Source: Promethearchaeota archaeon (lineage in GTDB: Archaea > Asgardarchaeota > Lokiarchaeia > Sigyniarchaeales > SOKP01). From it: DNA of 64,000 nt. Below the pieces are notes generated by a model that saw only the letters and a list, made by a program, of their open reading frames with translations, was not told the DNA's origin and ran no database searches. Below are positions 1-9,103 of the stretch, in pieces (within the stretch, counting starts at the first letter, position 1; every line of letters begins with the position of its first letter). The stretch is taken from assembly GCA_011364975.1 (NCBI GenBank), contig RDOE01000005.1, positions 1 through 64,000 on the forward strand. Reading direction: 5' to 3'. Made by a program: the position numbers and the translations under genes.

Positions 1-122
1 AGATTTCAAAAGCGTTCGAGGAAATTTCTCCCTGGCAAGGAAAATGGCCTATGTTATAAAAATAGACCTAAAATTTTCAGAAAATTGGCAGTGAGGGGGC
101 TATACTTATTATTTGAAATTTG

Positions 123-1739
123 TTATTTTGTTTCGGTTGTAGATGAAGATTTAGAGAGAGAGCTTCTAGATTGGTGTTTTTTTCTGATGATTCGATAAAG
201 GACGGCAGCGAGTATTATTGGACCGATAAGGATTGAGAGGGTAATTATTAAGTCAGCGGGATAGCCATAAATGCACCCACCATTAGCCCAGAATGAATTC
301 CCTTTACAATTAAATTCTACTATGCAGGCTCCATTTCCTGTTATAGTATTTCCAGTCACAGAGTTATAATCACTTCCATAAGAGAGATAAATTCCACGAT
401 GGTCATAGTTAATTATTTTATTGTCTGAAATGACATTATTAGAGGCGTCGTATAACAATAGAATTCCATTATAACTTTTATCCAGCGTATTTTTTGAGAT
501 GGTATTATAATAGCTTTGGAATAACTGGATACCATTATGGCATTTTGTAAGCTTATTTGCCGAGATAGTGTTTTTGGAGCTATATTTTAATTCAATTCCA
601 AGAGTATAGTTAGTTAGGCTGTTTTCATTAATCACATTACTTTGACTGCTGGAGAGATAGATTGATCCTGTACTACCTCCGAATGTACTTAGGCCAACTG
701 CGGTATTTTGTTTAATTTGGTTATTTTTACTAGAATCTAAGTGGATATTAAAATAGGAATTCTGAATAAGAGTATTTTCAGAGATAAGGTTATTATCACT
801 TTTTTTTAAATAAATTCCATCAGTATTATAACTCACAGTGCTGTTTGTCAAGATGATATCATTACATAGGTATAAGGATATTGCTTTTGAAGTGTGGGAA
901 ATGCTTAAATTGGAAATTATAGAATCGTTGCAATTAGCGAGAAAGACTTGTCCTGCATTTAAGAAGTCATCATAATTGAGATTAACTTTATTATTGTAAT
1001 AATAGAGGGGTTTATCATTGACTAAATTAGTGGAATCGATGTCATGGTGCGCGATATTGTGTAAATATCTTGTCCAATTTCCATTAAAAAGAGCAGCATC
1101 TATATATAAGCCATCCCCGCTTAATGAGTTTCTAGATAAGGAGTTGTATTCACAGGTTATCATGCTTATCCCATTTCTTACTATTAAATTATCTGAAATA
1201 TTAATGTAATTACTTTCATCTAAGTGAATTCCAGTACCATTGATAATATTGGAATAAATAGTTGCGTTATGACTATTAAATAAATATATTCCGTTTTGAA
1301 TATTAAAAAGACTATTATTAGTAATGATACCATTCTGAGTGTTCTTTAGGGTAATTGCATAAGCTAGTGGTCCCGTAGAGTTACAAATAGTACAATTTTC
1401 TATTCTAAAGTGTTCATTCGAATTTGTTATACTAATAGCTGTCCCGTAAAAGTTAGAAATTGTTACATTTTTAATAATGTATGGATCAGTATATGTACCA
1501 TTACCCGTACAAATTCCTAGGGCTATAGCAGCAGTCCAATTATTATCAATGGTAATTACATTAGAGGCTTCTGAAATTCGTAAATGATTAATGGTACAAT
1601 CCATTTTTAATAAATTGTTCACTGGAGGATTACTATATTGTATTCTGGAGCGAGGAATAATAACATAAGAAGAAGAAAAGGACAAAGCGAATACTAATGT
1701 ACACAATACTATTATACTTATTTTAGATTTGGATTTCAT
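123..1739 (-). CDS. Secreted, membrane-anchored parallel beta-helix (NosD/PbH1-type) surface protein
   Basis: The 538-residue product starts with a signal peptide (basic MKSKSK, then a hydrophobic stretch to about residue 26). From about residue 90 to 490 it consists of short repeats of the pattern N-x-I-x-x-N followed by G-I-x-L and S-x-x-N, which is the right-handed parallel beta-helix repeat of NosD/PbH1 proteins. One C-terminal membrane helix (about 495-517) and a short Lys/Ser/Thr tail follow, so the helix should face outward from the membrane. Many Asn-X-Ser/Thr sites suggest N-glycosylation. Such folds occur in carbohydrate-active enzymes and adhesins; I see no catalytic signature, so the role (glycan binding, surface layer) is inference. 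It stands alone, with AT-rich spacers on both sides. Confidence 0.8.
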   Translation of the reverse strand: MKSKSKISIIVLCTLVFALSFSSSYVIIPRSRIQYSNPPVNNLLKMDCTINHLRISEASNVITIDNNWTAAIALGICTGNGTYTDPYIIKNVTISNFYGTAISITNSNEHFRIENCTICNSTGPLAYAITLKNTQNGIITNNSLFNIQNGIYLFNSHNATIYSNIINGTGIHLDESNYINISDNLIVRNGISMITCEYNSLSRNSLSGDGLYIDAALFNGNWTRYLHNIAHHDIDSTNLVNDKPLYYYNNKVNLNYDDFLNAGQVFLANCNDSIISNLSISHTSKAISLYLCNDIILTNSTVSYNTDGIYLKKSDNNLISENTLIQNSYFNIHLDSSKNNQIKQNTAVGLSTFGGSTGSIYLSSSQSNVINENSLTNYTLGIELKYSSKNTISANKLTKCHNGIQLFQSYYNTISKNTLDKSYNGILLLYDASNNVISDNKIINYDHRGIYLSYGSDYNSVTGNTITGNGACIVEFNCKGNSFWANGGCIYGYPADLIITLSILIGPIILAAVLYRIIRKKHQSRSSLSKSSSTTETK

Positions 1740-1865
1740 ATAATATTCTTCTTAGAATATGAATGACATTTCAAGAGATATTAGTTAAATAGAATATATA
1801 AACCTATTTTACAGAAAATGCGAAATTTAAAGTTACTCAATTGAAATTATCTTTTATAATCATCA

Positions 1866-3059
1866 CTATTTTCGCTTTTTAATAAAGGCACCAGACTTCA
1901 TTAACTCACAGGGTTTAAGATAAGGCTTATTTATTTTTGTTGCGAGCTCTTCCAGCATGTTAGACCATTGTTCATACTTATGCTTGCCTGCACTAAACGG
2001 ACCGGGCATTCCGGGGCCAGTTAACATTACATCGTCGATAATTTTATACCCAGTAACGACTCCTTCTTCTAAGAGTTTGCAACCCTCATTTAACTGAATT
2101 GCCAGAATGATTTCGTGATTTAATAAACCAGCTTTTTTAGTTAAATTAATTTCAGGTTTTCCGGAAGTCCAATCATATAATCCTGTGCCGGACTTTTTAC
2201 CGAATTTTCCTTGCGCAACGAGAGTTGTAAGAACTTTTCCGGGAGTGATGTCTGGAGAGAGTATTTGTTCAAATATTTTCATACTTTTATACATAACATC
2301 AAGTCCCAGATAATCAGCTAGCTCGCATGGTCCCATTGGCATCAGAGTTCTTGCCCCAGCATCGGCGTCAATTTCTTCAAATGGGACGCCCTTTTCATGT
2401 GCTTTATCAATGATCCAATTGGTGTAAACAAGTGGGGGAATGAGTAATCTATTGGCAATAAATCCTGGGGTTTCCTTTTCAATACGAACGGGAAATCTTT
2501 TAGCATTAAAACAAGGGAGGCTTTTGGCTATTTTAAATCCAATTTCCATCGCTTTATCGGAAGTATTCTTGCCTCTCATTAGTTCGACACAACCCGTAAA
2601 GATTGGAGGAACAAAAAAGTGCATACCGATAACGCGTTCGGGTTTATTTGTGGATTCGCAAATTTTGGATATAAGCAGAGTTGAGGTGTTTGATGCCAAT
2701 ATGGCGTGTTCGGGGGCATACTTACCTAGTTTGTTAAATACTCCTTGTTTAATTTCCAAATCTTCAGAAACAGCCTCAATTATGAAATCGGCGTCTTTTA
2801 CAGCTTTTATTAAGTCTGTAGCTGTTGTTAGTCGTTTCATTATTTTTGCCACACTGGTTTTATCACCTAACTTCCCTTTACTTTCAAGTTTAGTAACGCC
2901 TTCTTCAATTTTACTAGCTCCCCGATCAACGATTTCTTTGTTAAGATCAACTAAAATTGTATCGTAGTCTGCCAATAAAGCAGCTTGGGCAATACCACTT
3001 CCCATGGTGCCTGCTCCAATAACGACAAGTTGCTTAACTTCAAAATTAGAATTATCCAT
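1866..3059 (-). CDS. 3-hydroxyacyl-CoA dehydrogenase
   Basis: NAD-dependent oxidation of 3-hydroxyacyl-CoA to 3-ketoacyl-CoA (or the reverse), a step of beta-oxidation or butyryl-type metabolism in the cytoplasm. The N-terminal Rossmann motif GAGTMGSGIAQ is at residues 16-26. The catalytic His lies in IGMHFF, followed by the conserved Glu in CVELM, and ANRLL opens the C-terminal helical domain. At 397 residues it is longer than the roughly 285-residue single-domain enzymes, with an extra C-terminal segment. No other fatty-acid gene is adjacent; an acyl-CoA dehydrogenase lies at 55.8 kb. The family assignment is firm; the chain-length preference is not visible. Confidence 0.9.
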   Translation of the reverse strand: MDNSNFEVKQLVVIGAGTMGSGIAQAALLADYDTILVDLNKEIVDRGASKIEEGVTKLESKGKLGDKTSVAKIMKRLTTATDLIKAVKDADFIIEAVSEDLEIKQGVFNKLGKYAPEHAILASNTSTLLISKICESTNKPERVIGMHFFVPPIFTGCVELMRGKNTSDKAMEIGFKIAKSLPCFNAKRFPVRIEKETPGFIANRLLIPPLVYTNWIIDKAHEKGVPFEEIDADAGARTLMPMGPCELADYLGLDVMYKSMKIFEQILSPDITPGKVLTTLVAQGKFGKKSGTGLYDWTSGKPEINLTKKAGLLNHEIILAIQLNEGCKLLEEGVVTGYKIIDDVMLTGPGMPGPFSAGKHKYEQWSNMLEELATKINKPYLKPCELMKSGAFIKKRK

Positions 3060-3397
3060 TGATCTTTAGCTCTGTAAATTGATAAATTTCTTCCTTCGCA
3101 AAAAGTTGTTACTAGTTAAATCTATAGAAATTAATATTTTCTAAACAAGAAATAATATTGTAATTAACCTGAATTAGGTTTTTTAATTTTTTTTTACTTT
3201 TATTTTATTTGTTTGAAAAGGGAATATTGTGAAAAAAGCTGTGAAATAGCGTGATGGGAGGAGATTACAGAAGTGAGTGATATTGGGGATAGTGATCGAT
3301 GTGGATGTTAGGAGTAAAAGGAGGAACAGATATAAAAAGAAACTTACTTTAATTAACATTAAAAGTATATCTCGTGGAGATTAGAAGGTAATGAGTT
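3060..3397. other. Gene-free stretch between divergent genes, with one hairpin-plus-T-run
   Basis: No open frame with family features is seen. A short inverted repeat AACCT-gaatt-AGGTT (3166-3180) is followed on the plus strand by a long T-rich run, which looks like a transcription terminator, although no plus-strand gene ends here. The second half (about 3230-3330) is purine-rich with several GGAGG-like words, none placed in front of a coding frame until the gene starting at 3398. Confidence 0.4.
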
Positions 3398-3772
3398 ATG
3401 GTTCGTTCAACGGGTAAAGTTCCGATTACCAAGGAGGAGGCAAAAAAGAGTTTATATTATAGTATCGTGGTAATGATTTTGATAGCCTTGTTTTTCGTGT
3501 TAATTTTGAACTTATCTCAGGATTTATTAATAATTATGATGTTTATTCCATTGCTGACAATGTATTTTTTCTTGGGATTTATTTCTTTTATTATGTACTT
3601 TCTTGATAATGAAATGGCGTATGGGATGTGGATTTCGCGTAAGAAGGCGAAAGAGTTGAAAAAGTTTAAGAGGATACAGTTTGGGAGGAGAGTAAGGATA
3701 GTAATTCTTGTCATGGCAATAATACCGTTTATTATGGTTTTGATAAGTCTTCTAGGAATTATGTCAGGTTAA
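3398..3772 (+). CDS. Small membrane protein, function unknown
   Basis: The product has 124 residues. A basic N-terminus is followed by two tightly spaced hydrophobic helices (about 24-45 and 48-68), a charged cytosolic-looking loop rich in Lys and Arg (about 80-100), and a third hydrophobic helix near the C-terminus. I do not recognise a family. It is divergent from the 3-hydroxyacyl-CoA dehydrogenase and convergent with the GH20 gene. The ATG start lies a few bases after AGAAGGTA, which could act as a weak ribosome binding site. The coding call rests on length, hydrophobic pattern and normal codon use. Confidence 0.6.
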   Translation: MVRSTGKVPITKEEAKKSLYYSIVVMILIALFFVLILNLSQDLLIIMMFIPLLTMYFFLGFISFIMYFLDNEMAYGMWISRKKAKELKKFKRIQFGRRVRIVILVMAIIPFIMVLISLLGIMSG

Positions 3773-3802
3773 GATTTCTAAATATTACAGAGCAGTGCAA
3801 AT

Positions 3803-5443
3803 TTATGATTCTATAGAAGCGTTTCGTGTTGGTCTTTTTGGTTCTACTAGTATAGTGAAGATTCCAAATAATCGTTTGAGAAAGGTTGGGTTAGTTTCCT
3901 TTTCCCTTGCATAATTGATCCCCAAACAATCTAATCGTTTTGAGAGCGTATGAAGTCTACTTGTAAATGAGGTGTAACTTTTCAAGATTTTTTGGGTCCA
4001 TCCCGTTTCAGCAACGGCAAATAGCCGGGGAAATATTTGCCAATACAGGTTGTGAGCATTTCGGACCCATTCTGTCCAGAGAGGGGCTTCTATTCCTAAT
4101 ACGTTTTGATGAAATTGGGGTGCTAATTTTTTAGGGATTGGATCATATGCATAGGTTTTCTTTAATGGAGTAAAGGCATAGCCATAATCTAAATATACTC
4201 GTCCATATTTGGACATGACTATCTTTCGGCCGCGTTTGAGATGGTTAATGACTTTTTTTTTGTCAAACATCCAATATTGACTAATTACATCAATGGGAAG
4301 GGTATCATTAAGAATTTGATTCCATCCCATAGTCCTTTTCCCATGAAGCGCCAAAAATGTTACTATTCGATTTGTAAAGTAATATTGTAGGTCCTTTTCA
4401 TCCTCAAATCCTTCCATTTTTATTCGAGCTTGGCAGTCGGGGCACTGTTTCCACCGTGTTTTTGGAACTTCATCTCCACCTATGTGAATAATTTCTGAAG
4501 GGAACAATGTCATGATTTCTTTTAAAATATTTTGTAGGAAGGTAAAAACATGCTCTTTTCCAACACAAAACACGTCTTTATGGATACCTACAATTGACGA
4601 GACATCAAAGGGTCCACCGGAGCAGCTCATTTCAGGGTATGCGGATAAAGCGGCTATGCAATGTCCGGGCATTTCTATTTCCGGAATTATGTTAATACCT
4701 CTGTTAGCAGCATAAGTGACAATTTCTTTTATATCATCTTGGGTGTAATATCCTTGATGGGGAATTCCATCTTGATTTTTACTGATAAAGCCCCCGATTT
4801 GAGAGGAAGTCCGTTTAGAGCCAATTTCGGTGAGTTTTGGATATTTTTTAATCTCAATCCTCCACCCTTGGTCATCGGTGAGGTGCCAATGAAAGACATT
4901 CATTTTAAGGAGTGCAAGGAGGTCAAGTATTTTAAGAACTATTTCCTTTCCTAAGAAATGTCGTGCATCGTCAAGCATAAATCCGCGCCATGGAAATCGG
5001 GGATAATCTTCAATTTGAACGCATGACACGCCCCAGTTAACATTTTTAACTTCATTAGAATGGTCAATTTCAGGGGGGAGGAGTTGACGCAGGCTTTGGA
5101 TGCCATAAAAGATGCCAATAGAAGTGAGAGCAGAGATGATCACATTTTCTCGTGTGATTTTAATAGAGTATCCTTCTAAGCCAAGATGGCTCAGCCCGTT
5201 GTCAAGTTTTAGGACTATAGAATTAGTGTTAAAATGATTCGGAGGGATGATTTTGACGTTAAACTCAAATGTAGTTGCGGGATATAGGAAGTTTTGTAGA
5301 AATTCACCGATTTTTTTAAGTTCTGGGTCGCATTCGATTATGGTTTCGTGATTAAAGGCAAATTGACCTGTTTCTGGAGTAAGTTTTACGGGTAATGGTA
5401 TAATGGATGGGGTGTACTGGGTGTGATTTTTTTGATGGGTCAT
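3803..5443 (-). CDS. Glycoside hydrolase family 20 beta-N-acetylhexosaminidase
   Basis: The enzyme removes terminal N-acetylglucosamine or N-acetylgalactosamine from glycans by substrate-assisted catalysis. Of 546 residues, the first ~130 form the alpha/beta domain that precedes GH20 barrels. The barrel begins near FPWRGFMLDDARHF and includes the substrate-pocket segment FHWHLTDDQGWR. The catalytic Asp-Glu pair is in HIGGDE at about residues 320-325. No signal peptide or membrane helix is visible, so it should act in the cytosol on imported chito-oligosaccharides or on intracellular glycans. GH20 is mainly bacterial and eukaryotic, so lateral acquisition is likely but is inference. It has no adjacent sugar transporter or kinase. 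Confidence 0.9.
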   Translation of the reverse strand: MTHQKNHTQYTPSIIPLPVKLTPETGQFAFNHETIIECDPELKKIGEFLQNFLYPATTFEFNVKIIPPNHFNTNSIVLKLDNGLSHLGLEGYSIKITRENVIISALTSIGIFYGIQSLRQLLPPEIDHSNEVKNVNWGVSCVQIEDYPRFPWRGFMLDDARHFLGKEIVLKILDLLALLKMNVFHWHLTDDQGWRIEIKKYPKLTEIGSKRTSSQIGGFISKNQDGIPHQGYYTQDDIKEIVTYAANRGINIIPEIEMPGHCIAALSAYPEMSCSGGPFDVSSIVGIHKDVFCVGKEHVFTFLQNILKEIMTLFPSEIIHIGGDEVPKTRWKQCPDCQARIKMEGFEDEKDLQYYFTNRIVTFLALHGKRTMGWNQILNDTLPIDVISQYWMFDKKKVINHLKRGRKIVMSKYGRVYLDYGYAFTPLKKTYAYDPIPKKLAPQFHQNVLGIEAPLWTEWVRNAHNLYWQIFPRLFAVAETGWTQKILKSYTSFTSRLHTLSKRLDCLGINYAREKETNPTFLKRLFGIFTILVEPKRPTRNASIES

Positions 5444-5588
5444 ATTTAAAGGTTATTTTGGTGTAATTTTAGTTTAATCGAAAAGTATCCATAGGGATAA
5501 GTAATTCTGAAAGCGAAATGTGTTAAAATACTATAAAAAAAGTAAACATAAAGGTATTTATTGAGTAGTTTGGAAAAGAGGAGGGCTA

Positions 5589-5972
5589 TTAGGAGGTAAT
5601 ATTGAATATTATATTGAGTATTACAAGGCAAGTTGACGCAACAAGGATGATTCCGAACATAATCACGAAGGGCCATTGGTTTTTTTGTGCGTAATAACCT
5701 GCAGAATTGATTACTGCATAGATTATTAGTCCCATTGCGAGAATAAAGAAATGAGGTGCCCAAGGGAGCCCAGTTAGAAGGAAGATTCCGCATAGTAGAG
5801 AGAGGGTTCCCATTAAAATTTCAGCGGTTATATGGAATGCAATTGCGATGGGTTCGGTTTTTATTTCTGGTATTTGTTTTGTTAGATACAACATTGTCCA
5901 TAGTCCTATAATCCCGATTCCTATTACTATAGCGTATATTCCGCTAATTATTAAAAGTGTTATCTTTTTCAC
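5589..5972 (-). CDS. Small four-helix membrane protein, unknown
   Basis: The product has 127 residues and four hydrophobic segments (about 5-28, 45-67, 72-92 and 101-124). Loops contain few charges, and the motif GYYAQKNQWPF sits before the last helix. The arrangement resembles small uncharacterised integral membrane proteins; I do not recognise a family and see no catalytic residues. This frame is preferred over an overlapping frame at 5446-5793 because that one lacks a coherent hydrophobic pattern. It is transcribed towards the GH20 gene, about 145 bases downstream, so co-transcription is possible. Confidence 0.55.
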   Translation of the reverse strand: MKKITLLIISGIYAIVIGIGIIGLWTMLYLTKQIPEIKTEPIAIAFHITAEILMGTLSLLCGIFLLTGLPWAPHFFILAMGLIIYAVINSAGYYAQKNQWPFVIMFGIILVASTCLVILNIIFNITS

Positions 5973-6202
5973 ATTTTTAGGTAGTTTTGTTAAATAAGAT
6001 AAGCGAGTAATTAAATAAAAAATTTTTTATTCATATTTTTACTTCTCTGAAATTAATGTAAGAGATTTATGAGTCTTCTAAGCTTATTCAAAATCTGACT
6101 CTTTCGATTAGCAATTAGTAGAGATTTTTTAAATTATGATTCAAATAATTAATCAGAGTTAATGAGAAATTTTCAGAGTTTTAAGATAGTAGGGTAGAAA
6201 AG

Positions 6203-7267
6203 GTGCTAGATCCGGAATTTATTACGGCGAATATAGATCAGATTGGCAAAAAGGAAGCGCGAGTGATATTAAGGGAGTGGATTTCAGGTTCAGAGGACGT
6301 AAAAAAGCGGAGAGAGGCGTTAGATGCTTACATTACATTAGATAATGGGAAGGATTTTGGTTTTTATGAACAGTTATTTCTTACTGATGAGGATGTAGGG
6401 ATACAAAGAATTGCGGGGGCTTGTTTAAGCGATAGATATAGCACGGATAAAAAATTACTGGCTTTGCTGCAGTTTGTATTATTTGAGCAGAAGGAGATTG
6501 AGCCAAAAGTGTTTGCGATCGAGCTATTAAACTCGATTAACACAAAGAAGGCACGGAGGATTTTACGGGATTACTTAAAGAAGTTAGTAAAATTAGTTTC
6601 TAAGGATAAAAAGGTGGATTTTTCAAAGGAGATGTCGGGAATGGACTCCTTATCTTCGAGTTTAAGTGTACCAGTATCTAATGAGGTAATTGATATTATT
6701 ATCAATTTAACATTGGCAGAATATTATGAGAAGGTATGCCAGTATAATGTAACGATGATGGGGGGGGTGATAGTTCAATTACGATGTGAGGGAGCGGGCC
6801 TTATGGAGATTTCTCAGATTAAAGGCCTTGATAAACTGCAACATTTAGTACACTTAAATTTAAATAGAAATAGAATTGAGAGGGTAAAAGGCCTTGATCA
6901 TTTAAAGGAGTTAAGATCACTTATTTTATCGGAGAATTTGACTGAGTCTTTAGAACACTACGAGTATTTGGGAAATTTAAGAGAGTTAAATTTGGCCTCC
7001 AACAAAATTGAGGAGATAATCCCTATTAATCTTAAAAATTTAGAGAAACTTTCCTTGGATCGGAATCGTATTTCGGAGATAAAAAATTTAGATGAGTTAG
7101 TGGGATTAGAATTTTTAAACTTGAGTCATAACCATATCACCGAGATTAGCGGTTTGAATTCATTAGTCAATCTTAAGAACTTGAATCTTTCATTCAATAA
7201 TATTTCCAGTATTACGGGGTTAGATAGACAACCTATTAGACCTAAAAGTATTAACATTGTCGAATAA
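6203..7267 (+). CDS. Leucine-rich-repeat protein, N-terminal part before a frameshift
   Basis: GTG start. Residues about 1-165 form an alpha-helical, HEAT-like region. From about 190 onward come 22-residue leucine-rich repeats of the pattern L-x-x-L-x-x-L-x-L-S-x-N-x-I-x-x-I-x-G-L, typical of the SDS22-like class and of protein-protein interaction scaffolds. The frame ends after GLDRQP in the middle of a repeat, while the plus-one frame (next entry) continues the repeat exactly. The break is explained by a tandem four-base duplication TAGA-TAGA at 7221-7228: removing one copy restores GLDNLLDLKVLTLSNN. The gene is therefore either recently broken, phase-variable, or carries an assembly error. 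Confidence 0.75.
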   Translation: MLDPEFITANIDQIGKKEARVILREWISGSEDVKKRREALDAYITLDNGKDFGFYEQLFLTDEDVGIQRIAGACLSDRYSTDKKLLALLQFVLFEQKEIEPKVFAIELLNSINTKKARRILRDYLKKLVKLVSKDKKVDFSKEMSGMDSLSSSLSVPVSNEVIDIIINLTLAEYYEKVCQYNVTMMGGVIVQLRCEGAGLMEISQIKGLDKLQHLVHLNLNRNRIERVKGLDHLKELRSLILSENLTESLEHYEYLGNLRELNLASNKIEEIIPINLKNLEKLSLDRNRISEIKNLDELVGLEFLNLSHNHITEISGLNSLVNLKNLNLSFNNISSITGLDRQPIRPKSINIVE

Positions 7268-7592
7268 CAAAATTGAAAGAATAGAGAACTTAGATAATTT
7301 GGAAAATCTTAAAAAGTTAGAAATTTCAGAGAACAGGATACAAAAGATAAGCGGTTTGGAGCATCAACTCCATTTACAGGAATTATTCTTAGATCGGAAC
7401 CAGGTGAAGAGAATCGAGGGGGTGCATAATTTAGGGAGTTTGATTATCTTATTTTTGGAGAAAAACCAGATAGAGTGCTTTAAACTGGAGGATATTCAGC
7501 ATTTAAAAAGCCTAAATTTTATTTTTCTTAATGAAAATCCCTTAAATTTGGAGAGTAGAGCGCTTTATCTCAAAAAAACTCGTTTTCCTTAA
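7257..7592 (+). CDS. Leucine-rich-repeat protein, C-terminal part after the frameshift
   Basis: This 111-residue open frame begins formally at a TTG, but the repeat pattern extends upstream of it in the same frame (NLLDLKVLTLSNNKIE), showing that it is the continuation of the gene starting at 6203. It adds about four more leucine-rich repeats and ends with a capping segment (NENPLNLESRALYLKK) that resembles an LRR C-terminal cap. It has no start signal of its own, so independent expression is doubtful. Reconstructed, the whole protein would be about 460 residues: a HEAT-like N-terminus plus roughly ten to twelve LRRs. Confidence 0.7.
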   Translation: MSNNKIERIENLDNLENLKKLEISENRIQKISGLEHQLHLQELFLDRNQVKRIEGVHNLGSLIILFLEKNQIECFKLEDIQHLKSLNFIFLNENPLNLESRALYLKKTRFP

Positions 7593-7767
7593 ATTAATGG
7601 TTAAGTTTGTATAAGCTTTTAGATTGATTGAAGGTCGAAGGTTGAATTTAAAAAATGGACTACTTTAATTTTTAGTATACTATAGAATATAAATTAAATA
7701 TGGTTTAGTTTTGATTTAGAATAGATTAATTTTGATACAACAATTTTAGTTATTTAGTTGAAGAGTC

Positions 7768-9036
7768 ATGAAAAGGCAATGGATACAAATTATCGGGCTA
7801 TTTTTAATTTTGGGGTCTTCCTGTTGGTCGGTATGGTTTGCGGGTTCAATTTTTTTTGAATATTCAGAAGCTAGTCGAATTGAAGATAATATAGGAGTCA
7901 GAACTTCGAATCCAAATTATTGGCCTATTTCTGGGTGGAGGAGTTCTGTACCAGAGGAGCAGGGAGTATCGTCCCAAAAGTTAAATGAAATGGAGGACTA
8001 TATAGAGAATCAGAATTTAAGGAATTATATTGATTCGATACTTATTGTCCGGAATGGTTATCTTGTGTATGAATGGTATCCTTCCATCGGTTATAATGAG
8101 AATATCAGGCACCATATATTTTCTTGTACAAAGGTATTTACGTCAGCACTAATAGGGATTGCAATAGAGGAGGGTTATATCGGTGGCGTAGATGATTATG
8201 TTCTGGATTATTTTCCGAATAGAACAATTAATAATTTGGATGCTCGAAAGGAAGCGATGACAATTAGACATTTACTCACCATGACTTCTGGATTGGAATG
8301 GAATGATAACCCCAATTTTTATCAGATGGAAGTCAGTTCAAACTGGGCTCAATATGTATTGGATCGTCCTATGGAATTTCAACCGGGAACCGTATGGAAT
8401 TATAATACGGGGTGTTCTCATTTGTTATCCGTCATTCTTAATGAAGTGACCCCGTATGGAACTCGTGCTTATGCGATAGAGAAAATCTTCAATCCGCTCA
8501 ACATTACCAATTATATATGGAATAATGATGCTCAAGGGATTCCTATTGGGGGTACACAGTTATTTATTACCCCCAGAGATATGGCGAAATTTGGTTATTT
8601 GTACCTTAAAAACGGATATTGGAATGGAACTCAGCTTATTCCTTCAAATTGGGTTGTTGAATCGAGAACTGCAGTTGTATCGTTTGAATTCGAGCAAGGT
8701 CATGGATCGGGCTATGGTTATCAATGGTGGACATATAATTTAGCAAATGGATATGCAGCTCGAGGTTCAAATCAACAACATATTTATGTCATTCCAGACC
8801 TCAACTTAGTAGTAGTGAGTACAGGTAATACGGAATATCCATTTATAAATTTGTTAGTGGATTATATCCTTCCCTCAGCAGGATTTTCTCCAATAAATCT
8901 GATGTTAGTGATATCTCTTATTGTCTTTTTAAGTACATTGGGTGCCTATTTTGGTTATAAGTATTATAAATCACATACGAAAAAGAAATCCATTCAAGAG
9001 AGTAGAGAACAAGATTCAACCGATACTGGTAAGTAG
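7768..9036 (+). CDS. Membrane-anchored beta-lactamase-fold serine hydrolase (class C/CubicO-like)
   Basis: The family covers class C beta-lactamases, DD-peptidases and esterases that use a nucleophilic serine. The first motif SxxK is SCTK at about residues 120-123, and the second, Y-x-N, is YNT in WNYNTG. A Gly-rich stretch before VIPDLNLVVVSTG occupies the place of the third motif. An N-terminal hydrophobic helix (about 5-27) and a C-terminal helix (about 370-395) followed by a Lys-rich tail place the catalytic domain outside the cell with both ends at the membrane. Archaea lack murein, so the substrate is more likely an ester or small peptide; that is inference. The gene stands alone. Confidence 0.85.
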   Translation: MKRQWIQIIGLFLILGSSCWSVWFAGSIFFEYSEASRIEDNIGVRTSNPNYWPISGWRSSVPEEQGVSSQKLNEMEDYIENQNLRNYIDSILIVRNGYLVYEWYPSIGYNENIRHHIFSCTKVFTSALIGIAIEEGYIGGVDDYVLDYFPNRTINNLDARKEAMTIRHLLTMTSGLEWNDNPNFYQMEVSSNWAQYVLDRPMEFQPGTVWNYNTGCSHLLSVILNEVTPYGTRAYAIEKIFNPLNITNYIWNNDAQGIPIGGTQLFITPRDMAKFGYLYLKNGYWNGTQLIPSNWVVESRTAVVSFEFEQGHGSGYGYQWWTYNLANGYAARGSNQQHIYVIPDLNLVVVSTGNTEYPFINLLVDYILPSAGFSPINLMLVISLIVFLSTLGAYFGYKYYKSHTKKKSIQESREQDSTDTGK

Positions 9037-9103
9037 AAGACCAAACCTTTTGGTATTAATTTAAAAATTTTTTTTCTTATTAGTAAAAGTGTTAAATTGA
9101 TTA

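Noticed and set aside
2440-2967. 175-residue plus-strand open frame opposite the 3-hydroxyacyl-CoA dehydrogenase
   Set aside because: It mirrors the coding strand of a firmly identified gene, has no family features and no promoter or ribosome binding site.
5446-5793. Open frame overlapping the small membrane gene at 5589-5972
   Set aside because: Same strand but another frame, many Cys and Asn without pattern; the 5589-5972 frame has four clean membrane helices and explains the same DNA.
7234-7248. 15-base identity TATTAGACCTAAAAG shared with 30910-30924
   Set aside because: Both lie in ordinary coding sequence of unrelated genes with no flanking repeat structure; likely chance in AT-rich DNA.
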